A DNA stretch of 64,000 nucleotides from Platanthera guangdongensis (lineage: Eukaryota; Streptophyta; Magnoliopsida; Asparagales; Orchidaceae), in NCBI GenBank assembly GCA_039583875.1, contig CM077162.1, positions 56,943,675 through 57,007,674 on the forward strand. The letters are read 5' to 3'. The number at the start of each line of letters is the position of its first letter. Position 1 is the stretch's first letter. The notes under the pieces are model-generated. The model saw only the letters and a list, made by a program, of their open reading frames with translations. It was not told the DNA's origin and did not search any database. Positions 44,958-56,862 of this stretch are shown piece after piece. Position numbers and translations under genes: made by a program.

Positions 44958-45644
44958 TCAGAAAAGATGCGGGTCCTCCCAAAAATAGTTCTTCAACTTA
45001 GAAAAGAATTTCTTCTTTTGCTGAGAGGAGAACTCTTTTGGGAGCACACGAGTCACTAAATAATTGGCAATGTGTGCAAACCTTGGAGAGGGGGATGTGT
45101 TAATTAAAAGAAGCTTCTCATCGGGGAAGAAATCATTAAAAGATTTTTCATATAATTTTTCTATATAAGGATTATCTAATCGTGAGAGATGGTCAGCGGC
45201 CAAATTCTTCGCACCTTGCTTATGATGGATTTCTAAGTCAAACTCCTGCAAGAGTAAGACCCAACGAATCAGGCGCGGATTGGAATCCGTCTTAGCAAGA
45301 AAATACTTGAGGGCCGATTGGTCCGTAAAAAAGAAAATTTTGGAAAGCGTAATATATGAACGGAATTTATCAAAAGTGAAAACAACAGCTAGGAGCACTT
45401 TCTCAGTTGTGGTATAATTCTCTTGTGCCGATGTTAGTGTTTTACTTGCATAATAGATGGGGTGGAAGTTTTTAGATATTCGTTGTCCTAGTGCGGCTCC
45501 CACCGCGAAACTACTCGCATCACACATAATTTCAAAGTGCAGGTCCCACACCGGAGCTATCATAATAGGGGCATTAATTAACTTTTCTTTTATTAAATCA
45601 AAGGCAGATAGACAAAGGTCATCAAAAATAAACGAGACATCTTT
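44958..45644 (-). pseudogene. Element B RNase H
   Basis: Open for about 200 codons. Marks are FEIMCDASSFAVGAALGQR, YYASKTLTSAQENYTTTEK, FFTDQSALKYFL and GAKNLAADHLSRL, the last marking the RNase H end. It is separated from RT by one stop at 45645 in the same frame. Confidence 0.9.
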
Positions 45645-46499
45645 TTACTGAAGATGAGTAAGGGGTTTAATGATTTTGGAGAAATCTTTTATGAAGCGGC
45701 CATAGAAGCCAGCGTGTCCTAGGAAACTTCTTATAGCTTTGACGTTTGTAGGCGGTGGCAGATTCTCAATAACTTCTATCTTAGCTATGTCTACCTCAAT
45801 TCCTCTCGCAAAAATCTTATGACCCAAAACTAACCCTTCCCTCACCATAAAATGGCATTTTTTCCAATTTAGAGCAATGCTAGTTTCTTCGCATTTTTCT
45901 AAGACTTTTTCGAGATTTTTTAAGCAACTATCAAAGTCATTGCCGAAGATGGAGAAATCATCCATAAAAACCTCCATAATACTCTCTACGTACTTGTCGA
46001 AGATAGCAAGCATACATCGCTGGAATGTAGCTAGCGCATTACATAATCCAAACGGCATTCTTCGGTAAGCGAAGGTGTCAAAGGGACAAGTAAACATAGT
46101 TTTCTTCTGCTCCTCGGGAGAGATGGGGATTTGAAAGTACCCCGAGAGACCATCGAGAAAACCGTAAAAGCTATGGCCGGATAATTGTTCTAAAATTTTA
46201 TCGATGAACGACAAGGGAAAGTGGTCCTTGCGGGTGGCGTCCTTTAACTTACGATAATCAATACACATTCGCCACCCCGTCACCATCCGCGTTGGGATTA
46301 AGTCATTATTCTCATTACTAACTACGGTTATCCCTCTCCTTTTCGGCACTATATGGACAGGGCTAACCCACCTACTATCAGAGATAGAATATATAATTCT
46401 TGCGTCTAAGAGTTTCATAACCTCTCCCTTTACGACTTCTTTTATATTTGGATTTATACGACACTGAGGTTGGATTGAATTATGCAAATTATCTTTCAT
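45645..46499 (-). pseudogene. Element B reverse transcriptase
   Basis: Open for 284 codons. Marks include GWRMCIDYRKLKDATRKDHF, FYGFLDGLSGYFQIPI, RRMPFGLCNALATF, the catalytic box VFMDDFSIFG, and ALNWKKCHFMVREGLVLGHK. This is the Athila form (FMDD in place of YxDD). The upstream linker to protease is interrupted at 46500-46735. Confidence 0.93.
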
Positions 46500-46907
46500 T
46501 AGGATTTTGTGGGTGAAGAAAGATGGGCTTATGCCCTTGATATCCGCTATTTGCCAGGCAATAGCTCGGCGATGTTTACGTAACTATAGTTGGAGCTTAT
46601 CATTTTACACTTCGGTTAGGTAGGCCGAAACTATTACTGGTAGCTCGGAGTCTTTCTATAAGAAGGCATATCTAAGATGTTCGGGTAGTTCCTTTAATTC
46701 TAGGGTGGGGGGTTCTTCATATAACGTTTTGGAAATTATTTCCTTTTCAAAAAAATGTCTTCGTAGAGCTTTAATTTGTACAGAAAATTGGAAAGGCTGG
46801 AGTCCGTGGCCATGGCCATCTCTTGCAGAGATTCATTTGGAAGACTAGAAGAAAAACAAAATTCTGAAATTTCACTTTTACTTTCAGGAAGGTAGTAAAA
46901 AGATTCT

Positions 46908-47483
46908 TCACCTAAGACATCTAAGAAAAAAATATGAGTCATCATTCTCTAGGGTATTCTTCATCGAAGGGGTGATTGAGAGAGTCACTTCATCGTCGCC
47001 TACTCGTAGGAAGAGATTGTCATTGCTTACGTCAATGGTAGCTCGGGAGGTGGCAAGGAAGGGTCGTCTAAGGATCAAGGGAACCTTGAAGTCTTCTTCT
47101 ATGTCCAATATGACAAAATCCACCGAGAAGATGAATTTGTCGACTTTAACTAAGACATCCTCCACGATTCCTAATGGGTATTTCACGGATCTATCAGTGA
47201 GCTGGATACTCATGCATGTGGGGTTGAGGCTACCAATTCCTAACTTCTTGAATAACAAGAGGGGCATCGGGTTGATACTTGCACCTAAGTCGGCCAATGC
47301 GTGCTTGAAAAAAAGATTACCAAAGACATACGGAACAGAAAAACTACCCGGATCACTGATCTTCTTTGGTAAACCGTTTGTCAAGACCGCGGAGCACTCG
47401 GCATTTAGTGTGACATGCGATAAGTTTTCTAACTTATTTTTATTAGTTAGGAGTTCCTTAAGGTACTTAGCGTACTTCGGCAT
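46908..47483 (-). pseudogene. Element B protease region
   Basis: Open for 191 codons. The active site is ADLGASINPMPLLLFKKLGI and the C-terminal lobe LILRRPFLATSRATIDV, the usual Athila retropepsin. It ends at a stop at 46908; the following RT is in a different open stretch. The plus-strand 194-codon ORF at the same place is an antisense shadow. Confidence 0.9.
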
Positions 47484-47714
47484 TTGGGAGATTGCTTCGT
47501 GTAATGGTAGATTTATGTGGATTTGCTTAAATATTTCTAGGAAGCGGGAGTATTGATCATCCTGACATTGCTTGCTAAGTTTGGAAGGGTATGGTGGAGT
47601 TGGAATATTTTTAAAGATGGGTGGTGGAGTGAAATCTTTTTCTTTAGCAGGGAGAGGGGGGATAACTTCTTCTTCAATAGAGGGTGAAATGATAATATTT
47701 TTCTCAGCGGAGGG

Positions 47715-49176
47715 TTATTTTTTTAAAATGGGGGTGGAGCTTTGATTTTTTAAAACAGAAGCGGATCTTGCCTCGGGCTCTTCGCTAACCATACTGGAAA
47801 ATTGCTTCCCACTCCGAAGAGTTACAGCTTTCTCTTGCTCTCTCGAGTTGGGCTCCGTGTTGGCAAGAAGAGACCCGGCGGGTCGCTCAGAAATAATTTT
47901 TGCGAGTTGTCCTTCTTGATTTTCTAAACTTTTAACAGTCTCGCTTAGGGTTCTTATAGTAGCGCCATTACCAATCATATATTTTGAAAACATCTCCTCC
48001 AAACTTGGAGGTATTGGAAAATTTTGAAGAGGTGGTGGTGCAGAAAAATCATTTTGTGGTGGCGGGCGCATTGCGGTCGAGGGATTACTCCACGAAAAGT
48101 TTGGGTGGTTACGTAAAGAGGTATTATAACTATTCGGAAAAGTGAAACTCGGAGCAAGAAAATTAGCAGCATAAAAATTATGAAAAGCATTTCTAGGCAT
48201 ATTATTAACAAAATCTAATTATTTGGCAGCAGGAGTTGTAGATTCCCATACCTGATGGGCGTAGGAAGCAGTCATCTCCGTTATCTTTTTACTTAAAATT
48301 TCCACTTGCAGAGCAAGCTGGGAGACGTTGTCCAATTCAAATATACCTGCAGGCTTGTTCGGGCGGGACCTACGCACATTCCACTTATATGTGTTCATGG
48401 CTATGTCCTCGAAAAGATCAAGAGCTGCTTTCGGGGTTTTGTGGTTTAATTTACCACCGACAGTCGTGTCTATCATTTGCTTTGTGCTTTGATTTAGCCC
48501 ATTATAAAATGTCTGCACCTATAATCATACAGGCAGCGCATGATGGGGGCATCGTCTTAAGAGTTCTTTAAATCTTTCCCAGGTTTCATACAAGGTTTCA
48601 GAATCTATTTGTCCAAAAGACAGAAATATCGTTCCTAAGTTTTGCGGTTTTAGCTGGCGGAAAATACTTCGCTAGAAATTTTTCGGTTAGTTGATCCCAG
48701 GTGGTGATGCAGTTTTTTGGTAGAGTGTTCAGCCATTGCTTAGCCTTAGTTTTAAGGGAGAAAGGGAAAACTCTTAGCCTAATAACATCATTTGTAACAC
48801 CATTGATTTTAAAGGTGTCACAAATCTCAAGAAAGCTTGCGATATGCACGTTCGGATATTCATCTTGAAGTCCGTCAAATTCCACATACTGCTGCACCAT
48901 TTGAAATATGCTAGGCTTAAGTTCAAAATTATTATTAGCTATACTAGGGCGAACTTTGCTTGATTATATACCCTCTAGATTTGGTCGTGCATAATAGGAC
49001 ATAGGCCTATGCATGACTTCCTCTACGTGGGGTTCTTCCATTCTTAGAGTAGAAAATGACTCGGAATCCTCAACTGGTATTTGGAGAGTAGGGCCTTGAA
49101 ATCGCAATCTTCTCCAAAGAGTACGCTCAATTTTGTGGTCCAAGTCTAAAATAACAGACGGATTCTCGCGGGTCAT
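47715..49176 (-). pseudogene. Element B gag
   Basis: Starts MTRENPSVILDLD at 49176. Retrotransposon gag core at 48900-48600 (LRVFPFSLKTKAKQWLNTLP, then WDQLTEKFLAKYFPP). After a frameshift comes MQTFYNGLNQSTKQMIDTT at 48518, then a Pro/Asn-rich linker and coiled segment ETVKSLENQEGQLAKI. Stops at 48964, 48598, 48219 and 47715 break it into four pieces in close to the original order. Confidence 0.88.
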
Positions 49177-49513
49177 GCATAAGAAGAAGATAAGATGAAG
49201 AAAGAGAAATAAAATAAACTAGAACAATAGTTAATAAAAAAAAATTTTGAAATAAATTTTTTTATGTTTTAACTCCCAAACTTCCCAAGGGCTACCTGGT
49301 GAAGGGTTCACAAGATACTAGACAAGATAGTGACATTTATAGCCACATTGCCCTCTTCGAGAGAGTTAGGTGGTGTAGAAAAATTGTGATGTGGGTTTCT
49401 ATTAAGAGCGGTAATAGTTTTTTTTGTATTTTTTTAATTTTTGAGAAAGAGGGTGAGAAAGATAAGTGATAAAAGTAATAGGTTCGTGTTTTCAAATTAT
49501 TTACAAAAGTTGC

Positions 49514-49531
49514 TCCCCGGCAACGGCGCCA
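49514..49531 (-). promoter_or_regulatory. Element B primer binding site (tRNA-Asp type)
   Basis: The minus strand reads TGGCGCCGTTGCCGGGGA, the classical Athila-group primer site, ten bases inside the 5' LTR end. Confidence 0.9.
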
Positions 49532-49540
49532 AAAACTAGG

Positions 49541-51309
49541 TGTCTACTAATCGCGAAGAGAATAAAAACCAGACTAGAAATCCAACGAGGCAAGTATACC
49601 TATCAAAATGCAGCTAGGGGACACAAGTGTCGTATTAAAATCCGGGAACCGTTGAGTAATCTTACTCACACGAAAACTATTATCTTATCGAATAAATTGG
49701 TTTAAGGTTTAAGAGAAAGCTAAATGCAATTAAGAAAAGAAATATTACGCTAAAAAGAGAAATGTTTTTCGTCAAAAAGAGAGCTACTAAAAGCGATTAC
49801 AATGAGGGCTTAAGATGATGATAAAGAAGAACACTCGATCGAGAATCACCTCGGCTAAAGTTGATTAAAAATGCAATAATAAACCCTAACTTAAAAAGGT
49901 AAAAGACCTTGTCCATGGAGGTTCCATAAGAATGAACACGCTTCTCTCGAAGCCGTGCCCACCTGAGTTTAGGAAGGTCCGACCGAACTCTCATCCAAAT
50001 CGGAGACCTAAAGCTCGCTTTACGCTGTGAACCGCTCTATTGGATTTCACTCCAATCTGGGAGATTTAACATCTGCCTCTCTCAAGGGTTGCGTGCAACT
50101 CTCGTTACTCTTGAATGTTCATTTCAAACTATGAGCCTCTCGGCTAGCTATGAGTGAAAACAAAAATGGAAATTACATATCGATAATATAACTCCAAACA
50201 AGATTATTCAAGAGTAAATAAAGGTCTAAACCCTAAAGAGAAAAAGTAAACTAGATCATCATAACTTAATCAACTCGAACCTCAGATCATCAAGATCGAG
50301 TACTAGGAGGATTAGTTACTCATGGTGAAGTGGAGGAAGTGAGATGATTAGAAATGCATTAAGAAAACAAAGTAGAAACAAGTAAGAGTAAACAAACTTT
50401 TTATTATTTGAAAAGGAGAGCTACAACTTGAAATAAAAAGATTACAGGTGCAATGAATTGAAATCTAAGCTAGTATTAACATTAAGCTACTAAAGAAATT
50501 ACAACAACTAATACAAAAGAGGAAACTAAGTTAGGATTAGAGACTTAAAATGAGAAGGAGGGTGAGGAGAAGCATAAAAAAGAACAAGTAAACAAAAGGG
50601 CAGCACCTCCCCTCTTACTCCAAAACTGGTTTGGACTCAAGGGGGTTCTAAATTTTTAGAATTTCTTGCGGGTTGGTCACGCCCCCTGTTACGCCCCGGT
50701 AGGGTATGTCAGGGGGCGTGACATGTACCGGAAAAACATCGAGAGCTGAATTCTGACGGAAATCATCATTTCTTTTATACGTCGGTGGACATGCCGAAGG
50801 CCACGCCCGTGTAGTGTGGGGGGGGTGTCAGGCACGTCAAGCTTCAATAGTCAGTCGAAAATCCATCAAACGTCGGAAATCGCGGAACACGCCCTAGGTC
50901 ACGCCCGTATAGGGGCCGTGTCTGTATTATTGACGTGTGGTGACGGGAAATCCTTAAATGCGCAGCAGACTTCAGGAAGAGGGCAACATGCCCTGTGTCA
51001 TGACCGATGATATGCCCATGGAGGGCGTGTCAGGGGGGCATGTCAAGGGGGTTTTCTCGGGATTTGGGTCCTGGGCAGCAAGCATCCTCGGGATCGGGTT
51101 ACATGCCCTGTTACAAGACCAGGGAGGCCGTGTAAGGGGGCGTGTAAGGTCATTTTTTTCCGAAATTTGATAAAACCTGCAAAAATAAAAGAAAACATTA
51201 GTGGCAACAAGATATATAAAAGGGGGTCAATATAAAACTATACTAACATGATTTGTACAAAACAAAACTAAAAATACCATAATAGTTTAAACTACAAAAC
51301 GTACTATCA
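49541..51309 (-). repeat. Element B 5' LTR
   Basis: Aligns along its length with 40112-41852. The TATA of the 3' LTR (TCTATAAAT) reads TCTAAAAAT here (near 50650), so this LTR's promoter has decayed. Confidence 0.92.
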
Positions 51310-51314
51310 ACGAG

Positions 51315-53131
51315 CTAGCAAGACTCACAAAGCGTCACAAAGTATGTAATATCCTTCTTCATGCCCGACTAATACATCATCCTCTTTAGATCCGATGTCA
51401 TCTTCGTGATCCCCGGGTGCACTGAATATCAGCTGTAGTGTTCCTTTGTCATCATATCTTCCCGAATTCGGCCTCCTGCCGGTATATAATCTCGGCCTCT
51501 AAAGCATAGCAGCCCATCTCTTAGAGAGTAATCCCCAGTCATTCCTTTCTCCAAGGCCCTAAAAATCGGCTCCATCGTTGCATCAGGTCCCTGATGCGAT
51601 CCCGAATATCGTCGTTTGTACTCATCGATGCCAGGTACTCCTCGTAAAGCTCTGGATCACTCTCGGATACCAGAGATTTCTGCATCTCTTTCAACATCTG
51701 CACTAGTTCCATAACCATCGGCTAAGGCCCTGCTCTTGGTGTAGTGGCTCTCCAGCTCAGAGCGTCTGCTACCACATTGGCCTTTTCGGGATAATAGTGC
51801 ATGGTATACTGGTAGTCTGACAAGAACTGTACCCAGCATCTCTGTCGGATATTCAGCTCCATCTGCGTATCCATGTATTTCAAGTTCTTGTGATCCGAGA
51901 AAATATCACAATGGACTCTGTAGAGAGAGTGCCGCTAGATCTACAGAGCAAGGATAACTGCTCACATCTCTAGGTCATGCACCAGGTAGTTCTGCTCATG
52001 TCTCTTTAACTATCTGGATGCATATGCTATCACGTGCTCGTTCTGTATTAGAACGACACACATCCCTTATTATGACACGTTGGTATAAACCTAAAATCCT
52101 TTCTTCCCAGATGGAAGGGCAAGGATAGGATCCTAGGTAAGCCAACCCTTCATCTTCTGGAAGGCAGCCTCGCACTGCAGTTTCCAAACAAAGGGCGTCT
52201 TCTTCTTTGTCAGGGATGTAAGTAGAAGTGCTATCTGGGAGAATCCCTCCACGAACTTTCGGTAGTAACCAGCAAGTCCTAGGAAGCTCCTCACATAAAT
52301 TGACATCATCAGCGGTGGCCAATCCCGTACTGCCTGAACCTTTGACGGATCCACTGTCAGACCTGCTCCACAGATAATATAGCTCAGGAAATACACCTCC
52401 TTCTGCCAAAACGGGAACTTGCTGAACTTGGCATATAGCTTGTGCTCCCGAAGGCTCTCCAGAGTTAGTGCCAAATGGCGGGCATGCTCCTCCTTGGTCC
52501 TCAAATAAATGAGGATGTCGTCAATAAACACTATGACGAAAACATTTAGATAGGCTTCGAATACCTAGTTCATCAAACTCATTAACGTAGATGGTGCATT
52601 TGTGAGCCTGAAGGGCATCACGGTGAACTTGTACAACCCGTATCTACTGCTGAAAGCGGTCTTCAGATTGTCCTCTTCCTGAATCTGCAGCTGTTAGTAT
52701 CCTGACCTCAAATCCATCTTCGAAAACCAGTGAGCCCCCTTTAACGGGTCAAACAGCTCATCAATCCTCGAAATTGGGTACGAGTTCTGGACCGTTAGCC
52801 TGTTCAGTTCCCTGTAATCGATGCACAGCCGGAGTGTCCCATCCTTCATCTTCACGAACAGCGTCAGAGCTCCCCATGGTGAAGAGCTTGGCCGGACAAA
52901 TCTGGCTTCCACTAGCTCTTGCATCTGGCTTCGAAACTCCACTAACTCCTTCGGGGCCATTCGATAAGGAGCTCTGGATACTGGCTTCGGCCCTGGCACA
53001 ATCTGTATCTGAAAATCCTTATCTTGATGCGGTGGCAACCCTGACAACTTCTCCAGAAATATATCAGCATAATCCCGCACCACCGGGATACTAGCAATAG
53101 AATCCTTGGCCTCAACCATCTCGAACAGCAC
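51315..53131 (-). pseudogene. Element C RT, RNase H and integrase start
   Basis: [66 protein letters not shown] near 52515, and the GLAGYYRKFVEGFS thumb region. RNase H: EHVIAYASR, HEQNYLVHDLEM and ANVVADALS near 51790. The integrase zinc-binding end (VHPGITKMTSDLKRMM, then LCESC) reaches the B insertion. Breaks at about 52690, 52535, 52130 and several in RNase H. Confidence 0.9.
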
Positions 53132-53373
53132 CTAATAGACTTTGTGTCCTTGTAGATGGGCCTTGACAGCCTGAGTATAAGAGAGTAGAAGGCGAGAAGC
53201 TGGGACAATACCTTCGAAGGTTGGGTTAGTGTCGCTGTATCTCAGCACGACCCTTCTTGCTTGACAATTAATTTGTGCATGGTTCTAGATGAGCCATGTC
53301 ATGCCCAAGACAAGATCAAAATGCGGCATCCTAAGGATCGTTGTCGTGGCTTAGAAAGTTACACCATCAATAG

Positions 53374-54502
53374 TCACCCCATAATGCACTTGACAATAGA
53401 ATGGATCTCTGTCCCGTTGGGAAGACGCACCCTCCTAATAACTCCTTCAAAGTTCTCGATTTGGTCTTGGTCTCTGATAAACTCCTCAGAGAAAACATTG
53501 GGTGATGCTGCAGTGTCGAAAAAATTGTGGGCCGGCTTACCACACACCATCACTATCCCTGCTATCACAGTCTCCGGGTTTCGGGGCTGAGCCAGGTCCA
53601 AGGCAGATACCTGCCCTCTATCCTGTCGGCGGTCTCCGCCATGACATCCACATCCTCGGCCGTGTCCTCGACCACCAAAATGCCATACAGGTGGGACATC
53701 CTGAAGTACTGGTGGGGGTGCTTCCCTCATAGGGCAGTTCCTCCGCATGTGCCCCAGCTGGTTGCACCAGAAGCATATCGGTTCGTCATCCACTGTCCTC
53801 GACATCTCCCACATCTACAAGGCCTGAGGAGCTAACACTATCGGCTTACTCTGCTCCTGCTTGTCCTCTTGGCGGGGTTGATACCCATTCCTCCTTTCCC
53901 CAAGGACACGACCTCTGGGCTGGTCTCTCCTGCCACCAATCACTAAGTCATTTTCCAGTCTCTTCTGGCCCCAAACAGTAAGCTAGTTTGCCTCCAGCTT
54001 CTTTGCCATCTCCAAAATCCAGGCCAAGCTCCCGTCAGAAATGATGAGGAGGGCCTGCCTCATGTCATCATGAAGGCCCTTGTAGAACCTCTTCGCATAG
54101 CACGCATCATCCAACTGATATGAGTCCGCAAAGCGGGCTAGGTGAGTGAATTCTTGGTAGTATTCCAACACCGTCCTACTGCCCTGCCTCAATTTGAGGA
54201 ACCTGTCCTACAATTCATCAGTCGTCGACTGACGTACAAAATGCTCCAATAGAGCTTCTCTGAACTATTCCCAGGAGATGTCTGCGCAATCCATTACAAT
54301 AAAGGTGGTGTCTAATAGTGACTTCCACCATCTCTTTGTTGCGACTCCAAGCAGGAAACTGCCAAGGCTACATCCTCCTCCATCGGGCATCGAATCCCAG
54401 CCAGTATCTCGTAAATAATGTCAATCCACTCCTCTGTATGAACTGATGACTCCGTACCGAGGTAGGATGGAGGAGAAAGCCCCCAGGAGGCACTCTACTA
54501 GT
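53374..54502 (-). pseudogene. Element C gag and protease
   Basis: Gag capsid part SRTVLEYYQEFTHLARFA and YKGLHDDMRQAL near 54190-54060. An intact zinc knuckle CFWCNQLGHMRRNC at 53732-53773. The protease active site reads FFDTAASPNVF near 53515 (DTA in place of DSG). The gag N-terminus is cut by insertion of D at 54502. Stops near 54195, 53983 and 53815. Confidence 0.85.
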
Positions 54503-55943
54503 TGATGCGTGTAAATCGGCAAGCACATCGGTCGCACAAGTAATAAAGTTTTGGGAATAAATCCCCGAGTGTCGGTCTCTTGAGGAATGCAATTAGCGTA
54601 AAGCGGCAATAGTACAGAAAATATCGTTATGAGAGTTATAAATAGAAAAAAGAGTAAAAAGAGGACTTGGGAGATTGTGGATGTTTGATCTACTGAACTA
54701 GTAAAAGCTATGCGGGTCGAAGGCACCTCTTCGCAAGGTGGAGAGGGTGTTTCGGCCGCGATGCCGAACTTCGGTTGGGCGAGTGGACGGGAAGCTAATG
54801 GATTGAAGTGCTCTTTTGTGGCGTGCAATCGGGTGAGACACTGGAATGGAGTGGATGTGGGGTGAGCAAGGCGCATTCATAGACACTACTCACAAGCATA
54901 AGAAAAATACTAACATTCCATTAGATGCAAAATAAACTTGATGTTCATGGATGGAAGTGTTCATTACAATGCTTAAACCATTCCATATGACAGAGGAAGG
55001 GGAAGAGGAGTAAACCAAAAGACAGTGAAGCTCCACCGCGGGTCGTGGTCGGAGTAGCGAGTTGTCAATCCGCTTCCGGGCTCAGTCCAAGGAGGCTTCC
55101 GGTACCAACGAGCTGTCACCTCGAAGGCCTTTAAGTCCGTTCTCTAGGTTATCTTCTTCACCAACTCCGGTGGAAAGCTTGGAGTTGTAGTCATCAATGG
55201 CTGAGGGCTTCGCCGGAGAGTTTGAGAAGCTTCGGAGGAGTTGGCTATGGCCTCCTGACGATGGTGGAGGTGATGGAGCAGCTGGAGAAGTGAAATGGTG
55301 ATTCCCGCGCACTCTCGATCATAGCAAATGACAGGCGTTGACCTAAATTGCGGAGTAGGGTCTTAAATACGGAGGCAGCAGAAGCAGTGCGTACGATCAG
55401 TGGCGCGCGACCAGTGGTCGTGCGCACTATCGGTCGATGATCGTACGGCTTTTCCAAATAGACCTTCAACCTGGATAAGAAGCATCAACATAACTGCGCA
55501 CGAGCACTGGCGCACGACCAGTGGTCGTGCGCACTACGGCCAGTGCTCGTGCGATTACCTAGACAGGATTAGGAAAATGAGGGTGTAATGCGCACGATCG
55601 GTGGCGCACGACCAGTGGTCGTGCGCAATAAGTCCAGTGGTCGTGCGCAGTATTCCTACATCGTCGAGGTCTCCCGAGCGGTTCCGGAGCACGCACACGA
55701 CCCCTGCACCAACAGAAGAGGCAGTTAGGCCACCAAAATATGCACACCACATCCCCGAGACAGGGTTAAAGAACAACAAAAACATAGAAGCACAAGAAGC
55801 ACACAGAAATGGGCCTACAGTGCACTTAATCGTGGAATAGATACGTAGGCAAATATAAGCAATAATGGCTCTCAAGTGTAGTGCTGAGACGATAAAACTG
55901 GCCTAGATGAGTCCAAAAAGAAGTGTAAAATGTGGACTCATCA
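54503..55943 (-). repeat. Element D 3' LTR (1441 bp)
   Basis: Terminal repeats TGATG and CATCA at the ends. TATA-like TATTTAAG (minus) at 55362-55369. A palindrome cluster lies directly upstream at 55389-55660. The 151-codon ORF near 54500-54876 has no recognisable content. Confidence 0.85.
55389..55660 (-). promoter_or_regulatory. GCGCACGACCA-TGGTCGTGCGC palindrome cluster
   Basis: Three pairs of large inverted motifs. The core has 11-nt arms GCGCACGACCA and TGGTCGTGCGC with a 1-nt spacer, at about 55409, 55511 and 55605. Each is accompanied by a diverged half (CAGTGCTCGTGCG, GATCGTACG). The cluster starts 20 bp upstream of the TATA. Confidence 0.85.
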
Positions 55944-55957
55944 CACCCCCAGACTTA
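55944..55957 (-). promoter_or_regulatory. Element D polypurine tract
   Basis: The minus strand reads AAGTCTGGGGGTG directly before the LTR start TGATGAG, parallel to B's AAGTTTGGGGGAATT. Confidence 0.85.
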
Positions 55958-56862
55958 ACCATTTGCACGTCCTGAGCAAATCATCACTCCGTGGACTAGA
56001 AAATAGCTAGTTGGCTCAGAAATTTCAAAAAGAAGTAAGACGAGAAATCAAATACATCATGGGCATAGAAGCTACAATAGAAAAACTTTTTAATTATACG
56101 ACATAGTTTAAACTATTCGACAGACGTAATTAAATATTGTAATTACTCAAAATTAGAATTCTGGAGAATCTTGCGATCATGTGTAGGAAGAAAGTAGGCA
56201 GGCCATAAAGGTGAGCATTGCCAAAGCTCGGAACTCAGGATCACCTCCAAAGGAATCCACCAATGTCGGGGACCATACGCTTGCACATTCACACTCTCTC
56301 CACGGCGCGGGTTAGACTCAAGCATGAATCAGTAGGACTTGTAGGAGAAAATGGGGCTTAGGCGATGGCTTGGTAGTCAAAGATAAACATGAAGGCTCTA
56401 TGCAACCAAAGCGAGCGAATAAAACCCAAACCAATACATCCACTTAGGAATGAATGGGGAACACACCCCCAGACTAAGCTTGAAAACCGGGTGTGTACAT
56501 GGCCGAACCCAAACAAAATCAATAAAGAGGATGGGGATAGAATTCTCAAAGTAATTCTTTCAGATTTTTCTCTCTTTTGCGCTTATCGGCTTTTTATGTT
56601 TTTGTTCTTATTTATTTTTTTTCTTTCTGCGCTTGCAATCCCCAAACATAGCAATCAAAACATGAATGAATTCAGCAACCCAAAAAATAATGTCTACCTA
56701 TCACAACCTCGGCAAAACAGAAAATACAAAGCAGCTCAAGCATTTGATTGCGATGGTGGGTTGAACTTCAGGCCTTGGTGAATGTGAGTGGAGCTGAATC
56801 AAAGGAAGGGTAGGCACAAATTTGGCATGCAACGGTTAAGGGGTAGGAAAGGCTAAACAAGG
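55958..56862 (-). other. Element D 3' non-coding region, part 1
   Basis: No credible gene. A pyrimidine-rich plus-strand tract at 56555-56640 occupies the same relative place as in B. The 130-codon plus-strand ORF at 56389-56781 overlaps this tract; its hydrophobic stretch is a by-product of TTT/CTT runs. Confidence 0.6.

Larger units (their letters stand above)
40112..51309 (-). mobile_element. Element B: Athila-like Ty3/gypsy element
   Basis: Full-length minus-strand element of 11.2 kb with both LTRs, primer site, gag, protease, RT, RNase H, integrase and a long 3' non-coding region. Perfect 5-bp duplication ACGAG. LTRs are about 90% identical by eye. Athila-lineage marks are the tRNA-Asp-type primer site, DLGAS protease site, YFQIPISPEEQKKTMF in RT, and the GGGAGGCAACCCAAG phrase after integrase. 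Frameshifts and stops make it inactive. Confidence 0.92.
32096..54502 (-). mobile_element. Element C: chromovirus with very long LTR, nested
   Basis: Minus-strand Ty3/gypsy element. 3' LTR about 32096-38905 (split by F), chromodomain and integrase 38994-40106, integrase start, RNase H and RT 51315-53131, protease and gag 53374-54502. It is interrupted by B inside integrase and by D inside gag. The 5' LTR lies beyond the right edge. Chromodomain KVLWRNQGQEFHTWEP near 39075 supports a Tekay/Del-like chromovirus. Confidence 0.85.

Noticed and set aside
46972..47556. 194-codon plus-strand ORF
   Set aside because: Antisense of B's protease region, whose minus-strand frame has clear retropepsin motifs.
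56389..56781. 130-codon plus-strand ORF with a hydrophobic segment
   Set aside because: The hydrophobic part comes from a pyrimidine tract in D's 3' non-coding region; no matching ORF exists in element B.
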